A stretch of 64,000 nt of DNA. It comes from Bacillus aquiflavi (GTDB lineage Bacteria > Bacillota > Bacilli > Bacillales > Cytobacillaceae). The stretch covers positions 1,984,001-2,048,000 of the forward strand of contig NZ_CP082780.1 in the NCBI RefSeq assembly GCF_019915265.1, written 5' to 3'. Of this stretch, positions 8,552-16,378 are shown piece after piece; position 1 is the stretch's first letter, and each line of letters begins with the position of its first letter. Position numbers and translations under genes: made by a program. Below the pieces are notes generated by a model. It ran no database searches and was not told where the DNA came from. It worked only from the letters and a program-made list of their open reading frames with translations.

Positions 8552-9293
8552 TACTCCGATTCTTTTTCCCTTCCCCCCCCTTTTCCATATATTTTATTTT
8601 TCCCCAACAAATCCGAAATTGAAAAATTAAAATTAGTTCATTCTTTAAAAGTAAGTGCTGACATTCTTTTCAAATATGAAGAATAGAACAGGTTAATGTT
8701 TAAATAGATTAAAATAATGAGCTTTAGATAAGGTGTTTATAAAACAAAAAGCCTGTAAAGCTTTGAAATAAGGATTGATCATTTGGAATAAAGTCCTATA
8801 ATTCACAAAAAGGTTTAATACAAAAGTTAATGGGCAGGATTGTGACAGTTCCGCATACGAGCCATATTGTTAGGAACGCCCTTACGTATTCATGTTGAAT
8901 AATAACTGAAATTGTGAAGGACTACACTAAAAACGAAGCAGAATACTTTAAGAAGGAATTTAAGCGATTAGTATTGAATTTTTGAAATATAAACATATAT
9001 TTTCGGGAGGATTTCACAATGGATTTAGGATATGGAGACCTAAGAAATGATTAGAGCATTTATCTCACGAACAAAAAGGGCTATCGTATCTATGATTGGC
9101 TATTATCAGGCGAAATGGTGTCGTTACAGCAGATGAAAGAGTCAAAGCAATTATTGAAGAATTTATTGAACGCAGCAGGTTAGATGTTCTTCACTATAAG
9201 TAGCAGTGGTTACAAGATACTGACATACAAATGATTTAATATAAGAAAACATTAGAAAATTTAAAATACAATAATTATAGGGAGGGGCAGCAA
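8552..9293. other. AT-rich stretch of decayed sequence without an intact gene
   Basis: No frame longer than about 60 codons has a sensible start. Short open pieces with gene-like codon use occur, for example 24 codons ending NEAEYFKKEFKRLVLNF around 8915-8985, and a piece behind a good ribosome site at 9019. This looks like mutational debris of one or more lost genes. Confidence 0.5.
9019..9201 (+). pseudogene. Possible remnant of an unidentified short gene
   Basis: An ATG at 9019 has GGGAGG eight bases upstream but the frame stops after 11 codons (MDLGYGDLRND). The same frame continues with SIYLTNKKGYRIYDWLLSGE, and a one-base frame change then gives NGVVTADERVKAIIEEFIE and a stop near 9201. 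The pieces read like one protein broken by a stop and a frameshift. I do not recognise the family. Confidence 0.25.
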
Positions 9294-10169
9294 ATGATTG
9301 AGAGAAAGATACAATCATCAAAAGGAACGATCTATTACTGGACGAATGAAATAGTTCCTCCACAAGAATTTGCTATTGTTTTTTGTCATGGATTAACAGC
9401 AGACCACACCCTTTTCGATAAACAAGTTGAGCATTTATCTGCTGAATATAAGTTGATAACTTGGGATTTTCCTTTGCATGGAAAATCAAGACCGTATAAA
9501 GATTTCTCTTTCGCAAATGTGAATGAAGAGATGTTAACTATACTCGAACAGGAGAATATAGAAAAAATCGTCTTAGTGGGACAGTCAGCGGGAGGTTATA
9601 TTGCACAATCCTTTATTCATGAATATGGGGACAAGGTAATAGGGTTTATCGGAATAGGCACAACTCCTTATGATAAATGTTATTATAAAAAATCAGAACT
9701 GTTTTGGATAAAGCATTATTCTACTATTGCCAGACTGTACCCATTTAGTTATTACTGTAAAGCAGGTGCAAAAGCTATTACAGTAACTGATGAAGCAAGG
9801 ACAAGTATGTACAAAACCTTAGTTAGTTTGGGTAAAAAAGACATGTTGAAGGCGGTTAGTCGAGTTTATGGTGAGTTTTTGAAGATAGATGATGAAGTTC
9901 AATTTAATTGTCCAGTTTTGATTACTTATGGAGAATATGACAATACAGGTTATGTTAAAAAGTACTGTAATAACTGGGCTGAAAAGACGGGGTATCCATT
10001 GAAGATTATTTCTAATTCCTCTCATAACGCAAACTATGATAACTATGAGGAGTTTAATGGACTACTTTTCTTTTTGTTCAATCAATTATATAAACAATCA
10101 TATCATATGTTTTATACTATATGGCACTTCATAAACAGAAAACAAGAAATGATGAAGGAATGTATTTAA
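9294..10169 (+). CDS. Alpha/beta-fold hydrolase
   Basis: Serine hydrolase of 291 residues with a complete predicted catalytic triad: nucleophile Ser98 in GQSAGG, acid Asp216 in YGEYDNTG, and His244 in NSSHNANY. The oxyanion segment CHGL is at 31-34 and DFPLHGKS at 58-65. The ATG follows GGAGGGG with a normal spacing. No signal peptide, so it is cytoplasmic. It stands alone between decayed sequence and cspD, and is more AT-rich than the catabolic genes to its left, which suggests acquisition or relaxed history. Substrate unknown; ester, lactone or peptide hydrolysis are all possible. The last 25 residues carry hydrophobic, basic sequence that many relatives would not have. Confidence 0.8.
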   Translation: MIERKIQSSKGTIYYWTNEIVPPQEFAIVFCHGLTADHTLFDKQVEHLSAEYKLITWDFPLHGKSRPYKDFSFANVNEEMLTILEQENIEKIVLVGQSAGGYIAQSFIHEYGDKVIGFIGIGTTPYDKCYYKKSELFWIKHYSTIARLYPFSYYCKAGAKAITVTDEARTSMYKTLVSLGKKDMLKAVSRVYGEFLKIDDEVQFNCPVLITYGEYDNTGYVKKYCNNWAEKTGYPLKIISNSSHNANYDNYEEFNGLLFFLFNQLYKQSYHMFYTIWHFINRKQEMMKECI

Positions 10170-10313
10170 AGTCCGCAATAGGGCGACGATTTATGAACAA
10201 TTTTTTAGATCATCATATCGATAACATTTTTTAATTTTCCTTGATTTAAAATTAAGATAATCCTAAATATTTAGAATTTTATAACCTCTTTTCGAAAAAA
10301 TTACCTTCATTTC

Positions 10314-10342
10314 TTGACTGACGACATACATTCGTGTATATT
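10314..10342 (+). promoter_or_regulatory. Sigma-A promoter of cspD
   Basis: A -35 TTGACT (10314-10319), a 17-base spacer and a -10 TATATT (10337-10342). The implied start near 10349 leaves a leader of about 115 bases, as is usual for cold-shock genes, whose long leaders control translation at low temperature. Confidence 0.65.
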
Positions 10343-10463
10343 AGAAACATCATTTAACATAAATATACTTCTAATTGCTTTTTGGTCTTATATTGACGTT
10401 AAATGATAATATTTAACCCTGACACTAAATGTGTCTTGAATGGCTTAGGAGGAATAAAGTAAT

Positions 10464-10664
10464 ATGCAAAATGGTAAAGTAAAATGGTTTAACAACGAAA
10501 AAGGCTACGGTTTTATCGAAGTTGAAGGCGGAGACGATGTATTCGTTCACTTCACTGCAATTCAAGGAGAAGGCTTCAAATCATTAGAAGAAGGACAAGA
10601 AGTTTCATTTGAAATCGTTGAAGGAAACCGTGGACCTCAAGCAGCTAATGTTGTAAAACTGTAA
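10464..10664 (+). CDS. cspD: Cold-shock protein CspD
   Basis: Single-stranded nucleic-acid-binding protein of 66 residues, a complete cold-shock domain (five-stranded OB fold). RNP1 KGYGFIEV and RNP2 DVFVHF are both intact. The sequence is nearly that of B. subtilis CspD as I recall it, including the ending [10 protein letters not shown]. It acts as an RNA chaperone in the cytoplasm that melts secondary structure and aids translation. The start ATG follows AGGAGG. The gene is a monocistronic unit with its own promoter, a long leader and a strong terminator right after it. The choice between CspD and CspB rests on overall similarity only. Confidence 0.95.
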   Translation: MQNGKVKWFNNEKGYGFIEVEGGDDVFVHFTAIQGEGFKSLEEGQEVSFEIVEGNRGPQAANVVKL

Positions 10665-10698
10665 GGTTTCTTTTCTTTATAAATAAAGACAAATGACC

Positions 10699-10731
10699 AG
10701 CCAGTGATTTGATCGATCACTGGCTTTTTTT
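10699..10731 (+). terminator. Intrinsic terminator of cspD
   Basis: A perfect 10-bp stem AGCCAGTGAT/ATCACTGGCT with a seven-base loop, followed by TTTTTT. Confidence 0.92.
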
Positions 10732-10796
10732 ATTGCTCTAAGGGAATAACCTGTTAACAAATTCCATCAAATATTATAAATCTAATGCAAGTATCA

Positions 10797-10934
10797 ATTG
10801 AAGAGAAAAGAATTTTTAATCGTTTTTATCAAGTCGATACCGCACGCTCACGAACAGTTGAGCGAACAGGATGAAGGCTAACAATTGATATTATCATTGT
10901 TAAACTGCACAGTGGACAGATTCATGTGAATAGT
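10797..10934 (+). pseudogene. Relic of a sensor histidine kinase C-terminus
   Basis: In one frame the sequence reads EEKRIFNRFYQVDTARSR, then VERTG, a stop, and later IVKLHSGQIHVNS. This is the F-box/G2 region of a histidine-kinase ATPase domain (usual form RIFxRFYRVDxARSR, then TGLGLAIV, then LHGGxIxVxS), with the GLGLAIV core damaged. Nothing upstream or downstream extends it. It is a short dead fragment in a 390-base gap between cspD and brnQ. Confidence 0.7.
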
Positions 10935-10975
10935 CTAACTCCCTTTTTTGTATGAATTCCCTATAAGTTATATTG

Positions 10976-11016
10976 TCATGCATAACCATGAAAATCAATC
11001 CATTGGTTATGCATGA
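10976..11016. repeat. Perfect 13-bp inverted repeat
   Basis: TCATGCATAACCA and TGGTTATGCATGA are separated by 15 bases and followed by a short T-run on the + strand. It could be an orphan terminator left from the decayed kinase locus or a protein site. Confidence 0.6.
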
Positions 11017-11122
11017 CCAGACTTTTTTAAGATGATTCCTAAAAAATTAAACACCATTTTTTAAAGGGAGAAGGTAGCTGCCGGTCAGTTTTATTAGCAT
11101 TTCATAACTCCACGGCAGTGGT

Positions 11123-12454
11123 TCATACCTTGCTTTGTTGGGATTTTTTAATAGATTGCTGTTTAGTCAAAGTTTTGATAATAAAACCGATTAGCGCTCC
11201 AACTGCCGCCGGGACAAGCCAATTAAAACCAAAAATATATAATGGCAATGATTGAATTAAAGTATTAATTGGACCGAGATTGACCTCTGATTGTATAAAT
11301 GCATCAGAAATACTGACGATTGATACAAAAAGTGTTGTTGTTGCGTAGACCGTACGACTCCCCCCAAACAAGTCATTCAACAGTGTTAGAATGATCAAGG
11401 TGATCGCAATTGGATAAATAGCCGTTAGGGCAGGAACTGAGATCAGTAAAATTTTTGTTAAGCCAAGGTTTGCAAAAACAAGGCTTGACCCTGTAAGTAT
11501 CGTTACCCAAGTGCGATACTTAACTTTTGGAATGATGGTCGTAAAATATTGACTGCATGATGTAATGAGTCCGACTGATGTTGTTAAACAAGCAAGTGAA
11601 AAGACAACTCCCAGTAAAACGGCTCCTGATGAACCGAATAATGTTAAGACGACTTGTGTTAAAGTTTGAGCTCCATTTTCTGTCGTTCCGTGGTTATTTG
11701 TACCAAGGTATCCGAGCATGACATAGATAAGCGTTAAAACGAGCCCCGCTAACAGACCTGCACGGATTGAATACGAGACAATCTGTTTAGATTGGCTCAC
11801 CCCTTTTTGTTTTAGAGTGAGCGAGATGACAATTCCGAAATTCAAGGCTGCGATTGTATCCATTGTCAAGTAGCCATCTAAAAATCCTTTTGCAAATGGC
11901 ATTTTAGCATAATCTGCTGTTGGTGAAGCAGGAGCACCGAATGAATGAGTTAAAGCTCGAACAAAAATAAACAAAATTAACAAAAGAATGATCGGCGTCA
12001 GCAATTTCCCAAACCGGTCAACAAGCTTTGATGGAGATAAGGCGAGCCAGTATGATAAACCAAAATAAACAAATGTATAAATAAATAAAGCGAAAGTTAA
12101 ATTCATATCTTTTGGCAAAAATGGGCTGACTCCCATTTCAAATGCTAAGCTTCCTGCCCGAGGAATCCCTAAAAACGGGCCGATTGCTAAATAAATGATG
12201 AATGTAAAAATGGCTGCGAATAAGGGATGGACACGGCTAGCAAGTGAATGTAAACCATTTGCTTTTGCAACTGCAACGACGCCTAAAATCGGCAATCCAA
12301 CTGCAGAAAGGATGAAGCCAGCCATAGAAGCCCATAGAGACGTACCAGCTGATTGCCCTAAAAATGGCGGGAAAATTAAATTACCAGCACCGAAGAAAAG
12401 CGAAAAGAGCATTAGGCTAATAAACAACATATCCTTTTTGGATAAACGTTCCAT
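11123..12454 (-). CDS. brnQ: Branched-chain amino acid transport carrier BrnQ (LIVCS family)
   Basis: Sodium- or proton-coupled importer of leucine, isoleucine and valine in the cytoplasmic membrane. The family opening KKDMLFISLMLFSLFFGAGN followed by LIFPPFLG is intact, with about 12 hydrophobic helices to a basic C-terminal tail. The ATG at 12454 (444 residues, normal) follows AAGGAGG; an upstream in-frame start at 12508 would run through the ribosome site. Expression is governed by the T-box leader upstream (12505-12807), whose probable specifier ATC points to isoleucine. Alone in its transcription unit. Confidence 0.95.
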   Translation of the reverse strand: MERLSKKDMLFISLMLFSLFFGAGNLIFPPFLGQSAGTSLWASMAGFILSAVGLPILGVVAVAKANGLHSLASRVHPLFAAIFTFIIYLAIGPFLGIPRAGSLAFEMGVSPFLPKDMNLTFALFIYTFVYFGLSYWLALSPSKLVDRFGKLLTPIILLLILFIFVRALTHSFGAPASPTADYAKMPFAKGFLDGYLTMDTIAALNFGIVISLTLKQKGVSQSKQIVSYSIRAGLLAGLVLTLIYVMLGYLGTNNHGTTENGAQTLTQVVLTLFGSSGAVLLGVVFSLACLTTSVGLITSCSQYFTTIIPKVKYRTWVTILTGSSLVFANLGLTKILLISVPALTAIYPIAITLIILTLLNDLFGGSRTVYATTTLFVSIVSISDAFIQSEVNLGPINTLIQSLPLYIFGFNWLVPAAVGALIGFIIKTLTKQQSIKKSQQSKV

Positions 12455-12504
12455 TATCATTCCTCCTTGAAAAAATAAACTTGGTTTCCAAACACCTGAA
12501 AAAG

Positions 12505-12807
12505 ACAATAAAAAAAATCTCGTCCCTTAAAAGGGACGAGATTAGTTTCCCGTGTTACCACCCTGGTTCCGCGTACAGTAAATAAACCGCGGCACTCTGC
12601 AACGTACGAATTCATACGTGTTCCGAAATAACGGTGGAAACCCGAACACACTTACTCAGATTGTTCAGCATGTCTTCTCGGAGAGGATTTTCAGCTATGG
12701 ACTGAATGCTGATTTTCACCAATTATCAGCTCTCTGTGGAACAGTTTTCACAACTTACTCTATCTCGTCAATGAATTTAAACAAAGTATTTTAATTGTTT
12801 TTATTAT
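12505..12807 (-). promoter_or_regulatory. T-box riboswitch of brnQ (probable isoleucine specifier)
   Basis: Read leftward, the leader carries the T-box core CCAGGGTGGTAACACGGG (12551-12569) that pairs with the uncharged tRNA end, preceded by stem I elements (AGTA, AGAGAG, GGTGAAAATC) and followed by a perfect terminator AATCTCGTCCCTT/AAGGGACGAGATT with eight T residues (12511-12544). The specifier-side sequence GAAAATCCTCTC best fits ATC (Ile), which suits BrnQ, although the base after it is not the usual purine. A likely -10 TATACT lies at 12819-12814. Uncharged tRNA should prevent termination. Confidence 0.93.
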
Positions 12808-12839
12808 TATCTGAGTATAGCAGAATATCATCTTTTTGT

Positions 12840-13426
12840 GTTAAAAAAATTTATAGTTTAAATCTTCTATCAATTTTGATATCTTCTTAAACTGCTTAAT
12901 ATTTCTAATTAGTTTTGACAATTAGGAAGAAAAATAGACTAGCTTCTCAATTTGAATACTAATCTCGATCTCCTATTTAATCAATCACTTATCCTTCGAT
13001 ACCGCTACTTCCGCCATATCGCTTCACTCTTCTCCACGCTTTTGCCAAAACATCTGGGCGATACATCAGCTAAAGCGAATGAAATCAACTTACTACTTTT
13101 TCCCGTATGTTTTAATTTACTGCTCACAGTACATTTTATCATACAAAAGCGGTGTGCATAGCTGCGCCCAAATTCTTTTTTATCATGTTTAGATAAAAAG
13201 CAATGATTGCAATAATTAGTCAAGGTCTCTTGTAATAAAGTATAAATTTCCTTTCTCTAGAAGTTTGTTCACTCACCTTTAAACATTTTTCAAACGATGA
13301 GTATCATAAAATTTTCTATTTTTATATATTATATGGTTTTATATCTTTTCTTTTTCACCGGTCCAATTTTTTCAAGCGAAAAAAAAAAAAAGATGTTAAT
13401 TTATATTCATTTTGAATATTTAAAGC
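12840..13426. other. Non-coding gap between the brnQ leader and ypdP
   Basis: No convincing gene. Two overlapping frames of about 70 codons (12952-13161 rightward, 13005-13223 leftward) lack good ribosome sites and recognisable motifs. An A-run of 12 lies at 13379-13391. Confidence 0.5.
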
Positions 13427-13459
13427 TATAATGGTCAAGGACAATCAAATATATCCTAT

Positions 13460-13500
13460 TCGCGGTTCGTGATCTCCCGCGTTATCAAAACTACAGGAGG
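13460..13500 (+). promoter_or_regulatory. preQ1-I riboswitch of ypdP
   Basis: CGCGGTTC, a loop, CCCGCG and an A-rich tail CAAAACTA form the compact preQ1 class I pseudoknot. The tail runs directly into the ribosome site CAGGAGG, so ligand binding should hide it: translational control. The next gene is a queuosine-precursor transporter, the expected target. A -10 TATAAT lies at 13427-13432. Confidence 0.85.
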
Positions 13501-13507
13501 AATAAAC

Positions 13508-14179
13508 ATGTTTAATGAATGGTTTGGGTTGATTTTCGTCATCATCAACTTCTGTTTTGTTTTAATGTTTTATCGATTATTTGGAAAAACAGGATTGTTT
13601 GTTTGGATTGGGATCTCGACCGTCTTAGCAAACCTTCAAGTTGTAAAAATGATCGAAATTTTTGGTTTAACAGCGACTCTCGGAAATACAATGTACGGTA
13701 CAGCTTTCCTCGTTACAGATATTTTAAACGAACGCTATGGCAAGCAAGATGCAAAAAAAGCGGTTTGGCTTGTGTTTTTAACATTATTATCGATGACTGT
13801 TATTATGCAGCTATTTTTATTATTTAAACCCCATGAAATTGATTTTGCACAAGATGCCTTAAGTACAATCTTTCACCTTTTGCCCAGAATTGCACTTGGC
13901 AGTTTATGTGCTTACTTAGTAAGTCAGTTTGCTGATGTGTACCTTTTTAATCTTATTAGGAAAAGGTTTCCAAAAGATCACCAGTTTTGGATTCGTAATA
14001 ATGGCAGTACGATGGTGAGCCAATTATTAGATACGCTCATTTTTACAAGTATTGCCTTCATCGGTGTTGTCCCGTTTAACGAATGGACACAAATATTTAT
14101 TACGACATATTTACTAAAATGGATTGTTGCCCTTTTAGACACTCCATTTGGATATATAGCTAAAAAATTCCCGAAATAA
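13508..14179 (+). CDS. ypdP: Queuosine precursor transporter (YhhQ/VUT family)
   Basis: Membrane transporter that imports preQ0/preQ1 for queuosine tRNA modification. 223 residues with about six hydrophobic segments. Family marks: the GNTMYGTAFLVTDILNERYG segment (residues ~60-80) and the late NNGSTMVSQLLDTLIFT signature. The ATG at 13508 lies eight bases after CAGGAGG and directly behind a preQ1-I riboswitch, which independently supports the function. An in-frame ATG at 13469 lies inside the riboswitch and is not the start. The next gene, ypeP, is its usual neighbour in Bacillus. Confidence 0.92.
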   Translation: MFNEWFGLIFVIINFCFVLMFYRLFGKTGLFVWIGISTVLANLQVVKMIEIFGLTATLGNTMYGTAFLVTDILNERYGKQDAKKAVWLVFLTLLSMTVIMQLFLLFKPHEIDFAQDALSTIFHLLPRIALGSLCAYLVSQFADVYLFNLIRKRFPKDHQFWIRNNGSTMVSQLLDTLIFTSIAFIGVVPFNEWTQIFITTYLLKWIVALLDTPFGYIAKKFPK

Positions 14180-14226
14180 ACTAGAGAGAATATGTAGGAT
14201 TAGCTGATTGTTACTGTTTCACCCAA

Positions 14227-14253
14227 GATCCCCTCGCAAATAGCGGGGGGATC
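14227..14253. repeat. GC-rich hairpin between ypdP and ypeP
   Basis: GATCCCC-CGC pairs with GCG-GGGGATC around a small loop. There is no T-run on either strand, so it is not a standard intrinsic terminator; it may stabilise an mRNA end. Confidence 0.5.
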
Positions 14254-14289
14254 AATACATGTTAGAATATTTTAATGGAGGGAAATGAT

Positions 14290-14694
14290 GTGATCGAGGT
14301 ATATATCGATGGTGCTAGTGCAGGCAATCCTGGACCTAGTGGTGCAGGTGTTTTTATTAAAGCAAATGGTCATGTAGACAGATATTCAATTCCACTGGGG
14401 ATGATGTCGAACCATGAAGCAGAATTTTATGCTTTGATAAAAGGATTAGAAATTTGCTTTGAAAAGAAATATAAAATCGTCTCCTTTCGGACTGATTCGG
14501 CTGTAGTTAATCGAGCAGTTGAAAAAGAATACATAAAAAATAAACAATTTGCACCCCTTCTTTATCAAGCGCTTGAATTGACAAAAAAGTTCGATTTATT
14601 TTTTATAAAATGGGTGCCCAGCCGAGAAAATAAAGTGGCAGATGAACTAGCGAGAATGGCAATTCGAAAAAATGAGGAGGAAGACATTGAATAA
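14290..14694 (+). CDS. ypeP: RNase H-like protein (reverse transcriptase-like superfamily) YpeP
   Basis: Cytoplasmic RNase HI-fold protein, 134 residues. It opens with the first catalytic aspartate in YIDGASAGNPGPSGAG, has the glutamate in SNHEAEFYALIKGLE, the second aspartate in RTDSAVV, and ends with ENKVADELARMA, which carries the last acidic residue, so all four carboxylates of the DEDD set are present. GTG at 14290 is the likely start: GGAGGG ends eight bases before it, whereas the ATG at 14275 overlaps that site. Related Bacillus proteins have been reported with weak or undetectable RNase H activity, so activity on RNA/DNA hybrids is expected but not certain. It overlaps the next gene by eight bases. 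Confidence 0.88.
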   Translation: MIEVYIDGASAGNPGPSGAGVFIKANGHVDRYSIPLGMMSNHEAEFYALIKGLEICFEKKYKIVSFRTDSAVVNRAVEKEYIKNKQFAPLLYQALELTKKFDLFFIKWVPSRENKVADELARMAIRKNEEEDIE

Positions 14695-15598
14695 GTCATT
14701 ATTTGCAGATATTAGTTTACTGTTCGTAGCGTTAGTTTGGGGCTCAACTTTCGTATTAGTACAAAATGCACTTTTTTTTTTGGAGCCCTTTTCATTTAAC
14801 GGCGTTCGCTTTTTTTTGGCAGGATTACTTCTTTTTGGATGGCTTTGTTTATTCCAGCGGCACCAATTTACTTATATAAATAAAAGATTAATATTTTCTG
14901 GTATGTTCATTGGGTTTTGGCTCTTTTTAGGGTATGCATTTCAAACTCTCGGTCTGCTTTATACAACTTCCTCTAAAGCTGGTTTTATTACAGGCTTAAG
15001 TGTTGTCATTGTACCGTTCCTGTCGTACATATTATTAAAACAGCGTCCGAATATACTTGCAATAGTCGGTGTTTTTATCGCAACAATTGGATTATATTTA
15101 TTAACAATGACTGACTCTGCATCGTTAAATGTCGGTGATGCATTTGTCTTTATATGTGCAGCTGGTTTTGCGCTTCATATTATTTTTATAGGTAAATTCA
15201 GCAAGCAGTTTCCAACATTGCTCTTAACAGCTATTCAAATTTTAACTGTCGCCTTTTTATCGTCGATTTTTGCCTTTCTATTTGAAGATTGGGAAGATGC
15301 ATTTCGAACTGACGTATTATTAACGGGTGAGGTCATTGTCGCTTTAGTGATTACTTCTATATTTGCAACTGCAGTAGCGTTTTTTATCCAAACAAATTTC
15401 CAAAAATATACAAAACCGACGAGAGTAGCGTTAATTTTTGCAACTGAGCCCGTGTTTGCCGCTGCAACTGGATACTTTTGGGCAGGTGATCGTTTATCCG
15501 GAAGCGCAATTTTCGGATGTTTACTTATTTTATTTGGGATGATTTTTGCTGAATTACCAAAGAAAAACATGTTGTTTCAACGTAAAAATGCAATGTAA
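14687..15598 (+). CDS. DMT superfamily transporter (EamA family)
   Basis: Inner-membrane drug/metabolite transporter with ten predicted helices in two EamA halves. Each half shows family residues: VALVWGSTFVLVQNAL in helix 1, and TSKAGFITGLSVVIVPFLS and ATEPVFAAATGYFWAG in the conserved loops. I take TTG at 14687 as the start, because GAGGAGG lies just before it; the ATG at 14672 overlaps that site. The start lies inside the end of ypeP, so the two are translationally coupled. A T10 run near 14771-14780 is in frame here. Substrate is unknown; amino-acid or metabolite export is typical. Confidence 0.85.
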   Translation: MNKSLFADISLLFVALVWGSTFVLVQNALFFLEPFSFNGVRFFLAGLLLFGWLCLFQRHQFTYINKRLIFSGMFIGFWLFLGYAFQTLGLLYTTSSKAGFITGLSVVIVPFLSYILLKQRPNILAIVGVFIATIGLYLLTMTDSASLNVGDAFVFICAAGFALHIIFIGKFSKQFPTLLLTAIQILTVAFLSSIFAFLFEDWEDAFRTDVLLTGEVIVALVITSIFATAVAFFIQTNFQKYTKPTRVALIFATEPVFAAATGYFWAGDRLSGSAIFGCLLILFGMIFAELPKKNMLFQRKNAM

Positions 15599-15654
15599 AC
15601 TCTTTTATATTAAAACCGCAGTCTTTTTACGAATAAAGCAAAGAAATGAAAACG

Positions 15655-15709
15655 ATAAAAAAAGCAGATGGGGAAAACAAAAAATCGTTTTTCTCCGCCT
15701 GCTTTTTTA
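15655..15709. terminator. Bidirectional terminator
   Basis: AAAAAGCAG-GGGGAAAAC pairs with GTTTTTCTCC-CTGCTTTTTT. T-runs are available on both strands, so it serves the transporter gene from the left and the convergent small gene from the right. Confidence 0.8.
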
Positions 15710-15743
15710 GGGGCTTACTGAAATAGATCATTTCAAAATGTAT

Positions 15744-16046
15744 TTAGTTGTTTCTTACTTTACTTTGAACTTGCAGCAAGCCTTTATTTTGCGCAAATAA
15801 AATGGCTGCTTGTCGATTATGGATTTTGTTTTCCGCAAACAATTCCAGCAACGAAACATAAAAGCTCCCGTCAAATCGTTTTTGGGCTTTTAATGTAAGT
15901 TCAATAGCGATGTTAACGAGCTTGTCAGATGCATTCGTGTAATGCTTACCAAAGTAAATAAATCCAATGGCATCTTCATGAAAATGAAACCCCTTCCATT
16001 TTAAATAAAGCAAATATTCCTCTACTGTCTGAATAAACTTCAACAT
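15744..16046 (-). CDS. Conserved small Bacillus protein (possibly DUF6123 family)
   Basis: A 100-residue soluble protein with many aromatic and charged residues and no membrane segment. Central sequence FHFHEDAIGFIYFGKHYTNA and KRFDGSFYVSLLELF looks conserved in type, and I tentatively place it in the DUF6123 group known from Bacillaceae. The ATG at 16046 has GGGAGAGAGGG immediately upstream. It is a single-gene unit convergent with the EamA transporter gene. Function unknown; nothing in the sequence suggests catalysis. Confidence 0.7.
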   Translation of the reverse strand: MLKFIQTVEEYLLYLKWKGFHFHEDAIGFIYFGKHYTNASDKLVNIAIELTLKAQKRFDGSFYVSLLELFAENKIHNRQAAILFAQNKGLLQVQSKVRNN

Positions 16047-16180
16047 CCCTCTCTCCCATATCTCGATGATTGATCTTTTCCGATTTTACCCTTTTTTATA
16101 GTGCTTTTCTTTCATTGCTTGACCATTATGATTAGAATCCCATTTTAATGAAATACTATAAATCGGAGGTGATCATAACC

Positions 16181-16312
16181 GTGAGCCAAAAAAACAATCA
16201 AGGTAAAAAAGCTCCAAGTGTAACCCCGCAAGGATATGGTCAAGATGCTGATTTTACAGAAGATCCGAAAAGCAAACTTGAAAATGCCGCAAAAAAGAAA
16301 AATACAAAGTAA
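16181..16312 (+). CDS. sspL: Small acid-soluble spore protein SspL
   Basis: A 43-residue spore protein: MSQKNNQGKKAPSVTPQGYG, then QDADFTEDPKSKLENAAKKK and NTK. The VTPQG and DPK-LE-AKK-NTK pattern matches B. subtilis SspL as I recall it. It should be made in the forespore under sigma-G and stored in the dormant spore. The GTG start follows GGAGGTGATC, an almost perfect match to the 16S rRNA tail. It lies next to ypcP, as in B. subtilis, and shares a bidirectional terminator with it. I did not find a convincing sigma-G promoter. Confidence 0.85.
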   Translation: MSQKNNQGKKAPSVTPQGYGQDADFTEDPKSKLENAAKKKNTK

Positions 16313-16337
16313 TACAATCCTTATATTTTATAAGGGG

Positions 16338-16378
16338 TAAAAAAAGCTGACTTTTATAACTATTAGTCAGCTTTTTTT
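16338..16378. terminator. Bidirectional terminator between sspL and ypcP
   Basis: AAAAAAAGCTGAC pairs with GTCAGCTTTTTTT around a 14-base loop, with T-runs on both strands. The stop codon of ypcP lies inside the hairpin. Confidence 0.88.

Noticed and set aside
12952-13223. Overlapping opposite frames of 69 and 72 codons
   Set aside because: No good ribosome sites, no recognisable motif apart from one C-x2-C, and mutual overlap; probably chance frames in non-coding DNA.
16141-16180. Sigma-G promoter for sspL
   Set aside because: CATTTTA resembles a -10 box, but no acceptable -35 is found at the correct distance.
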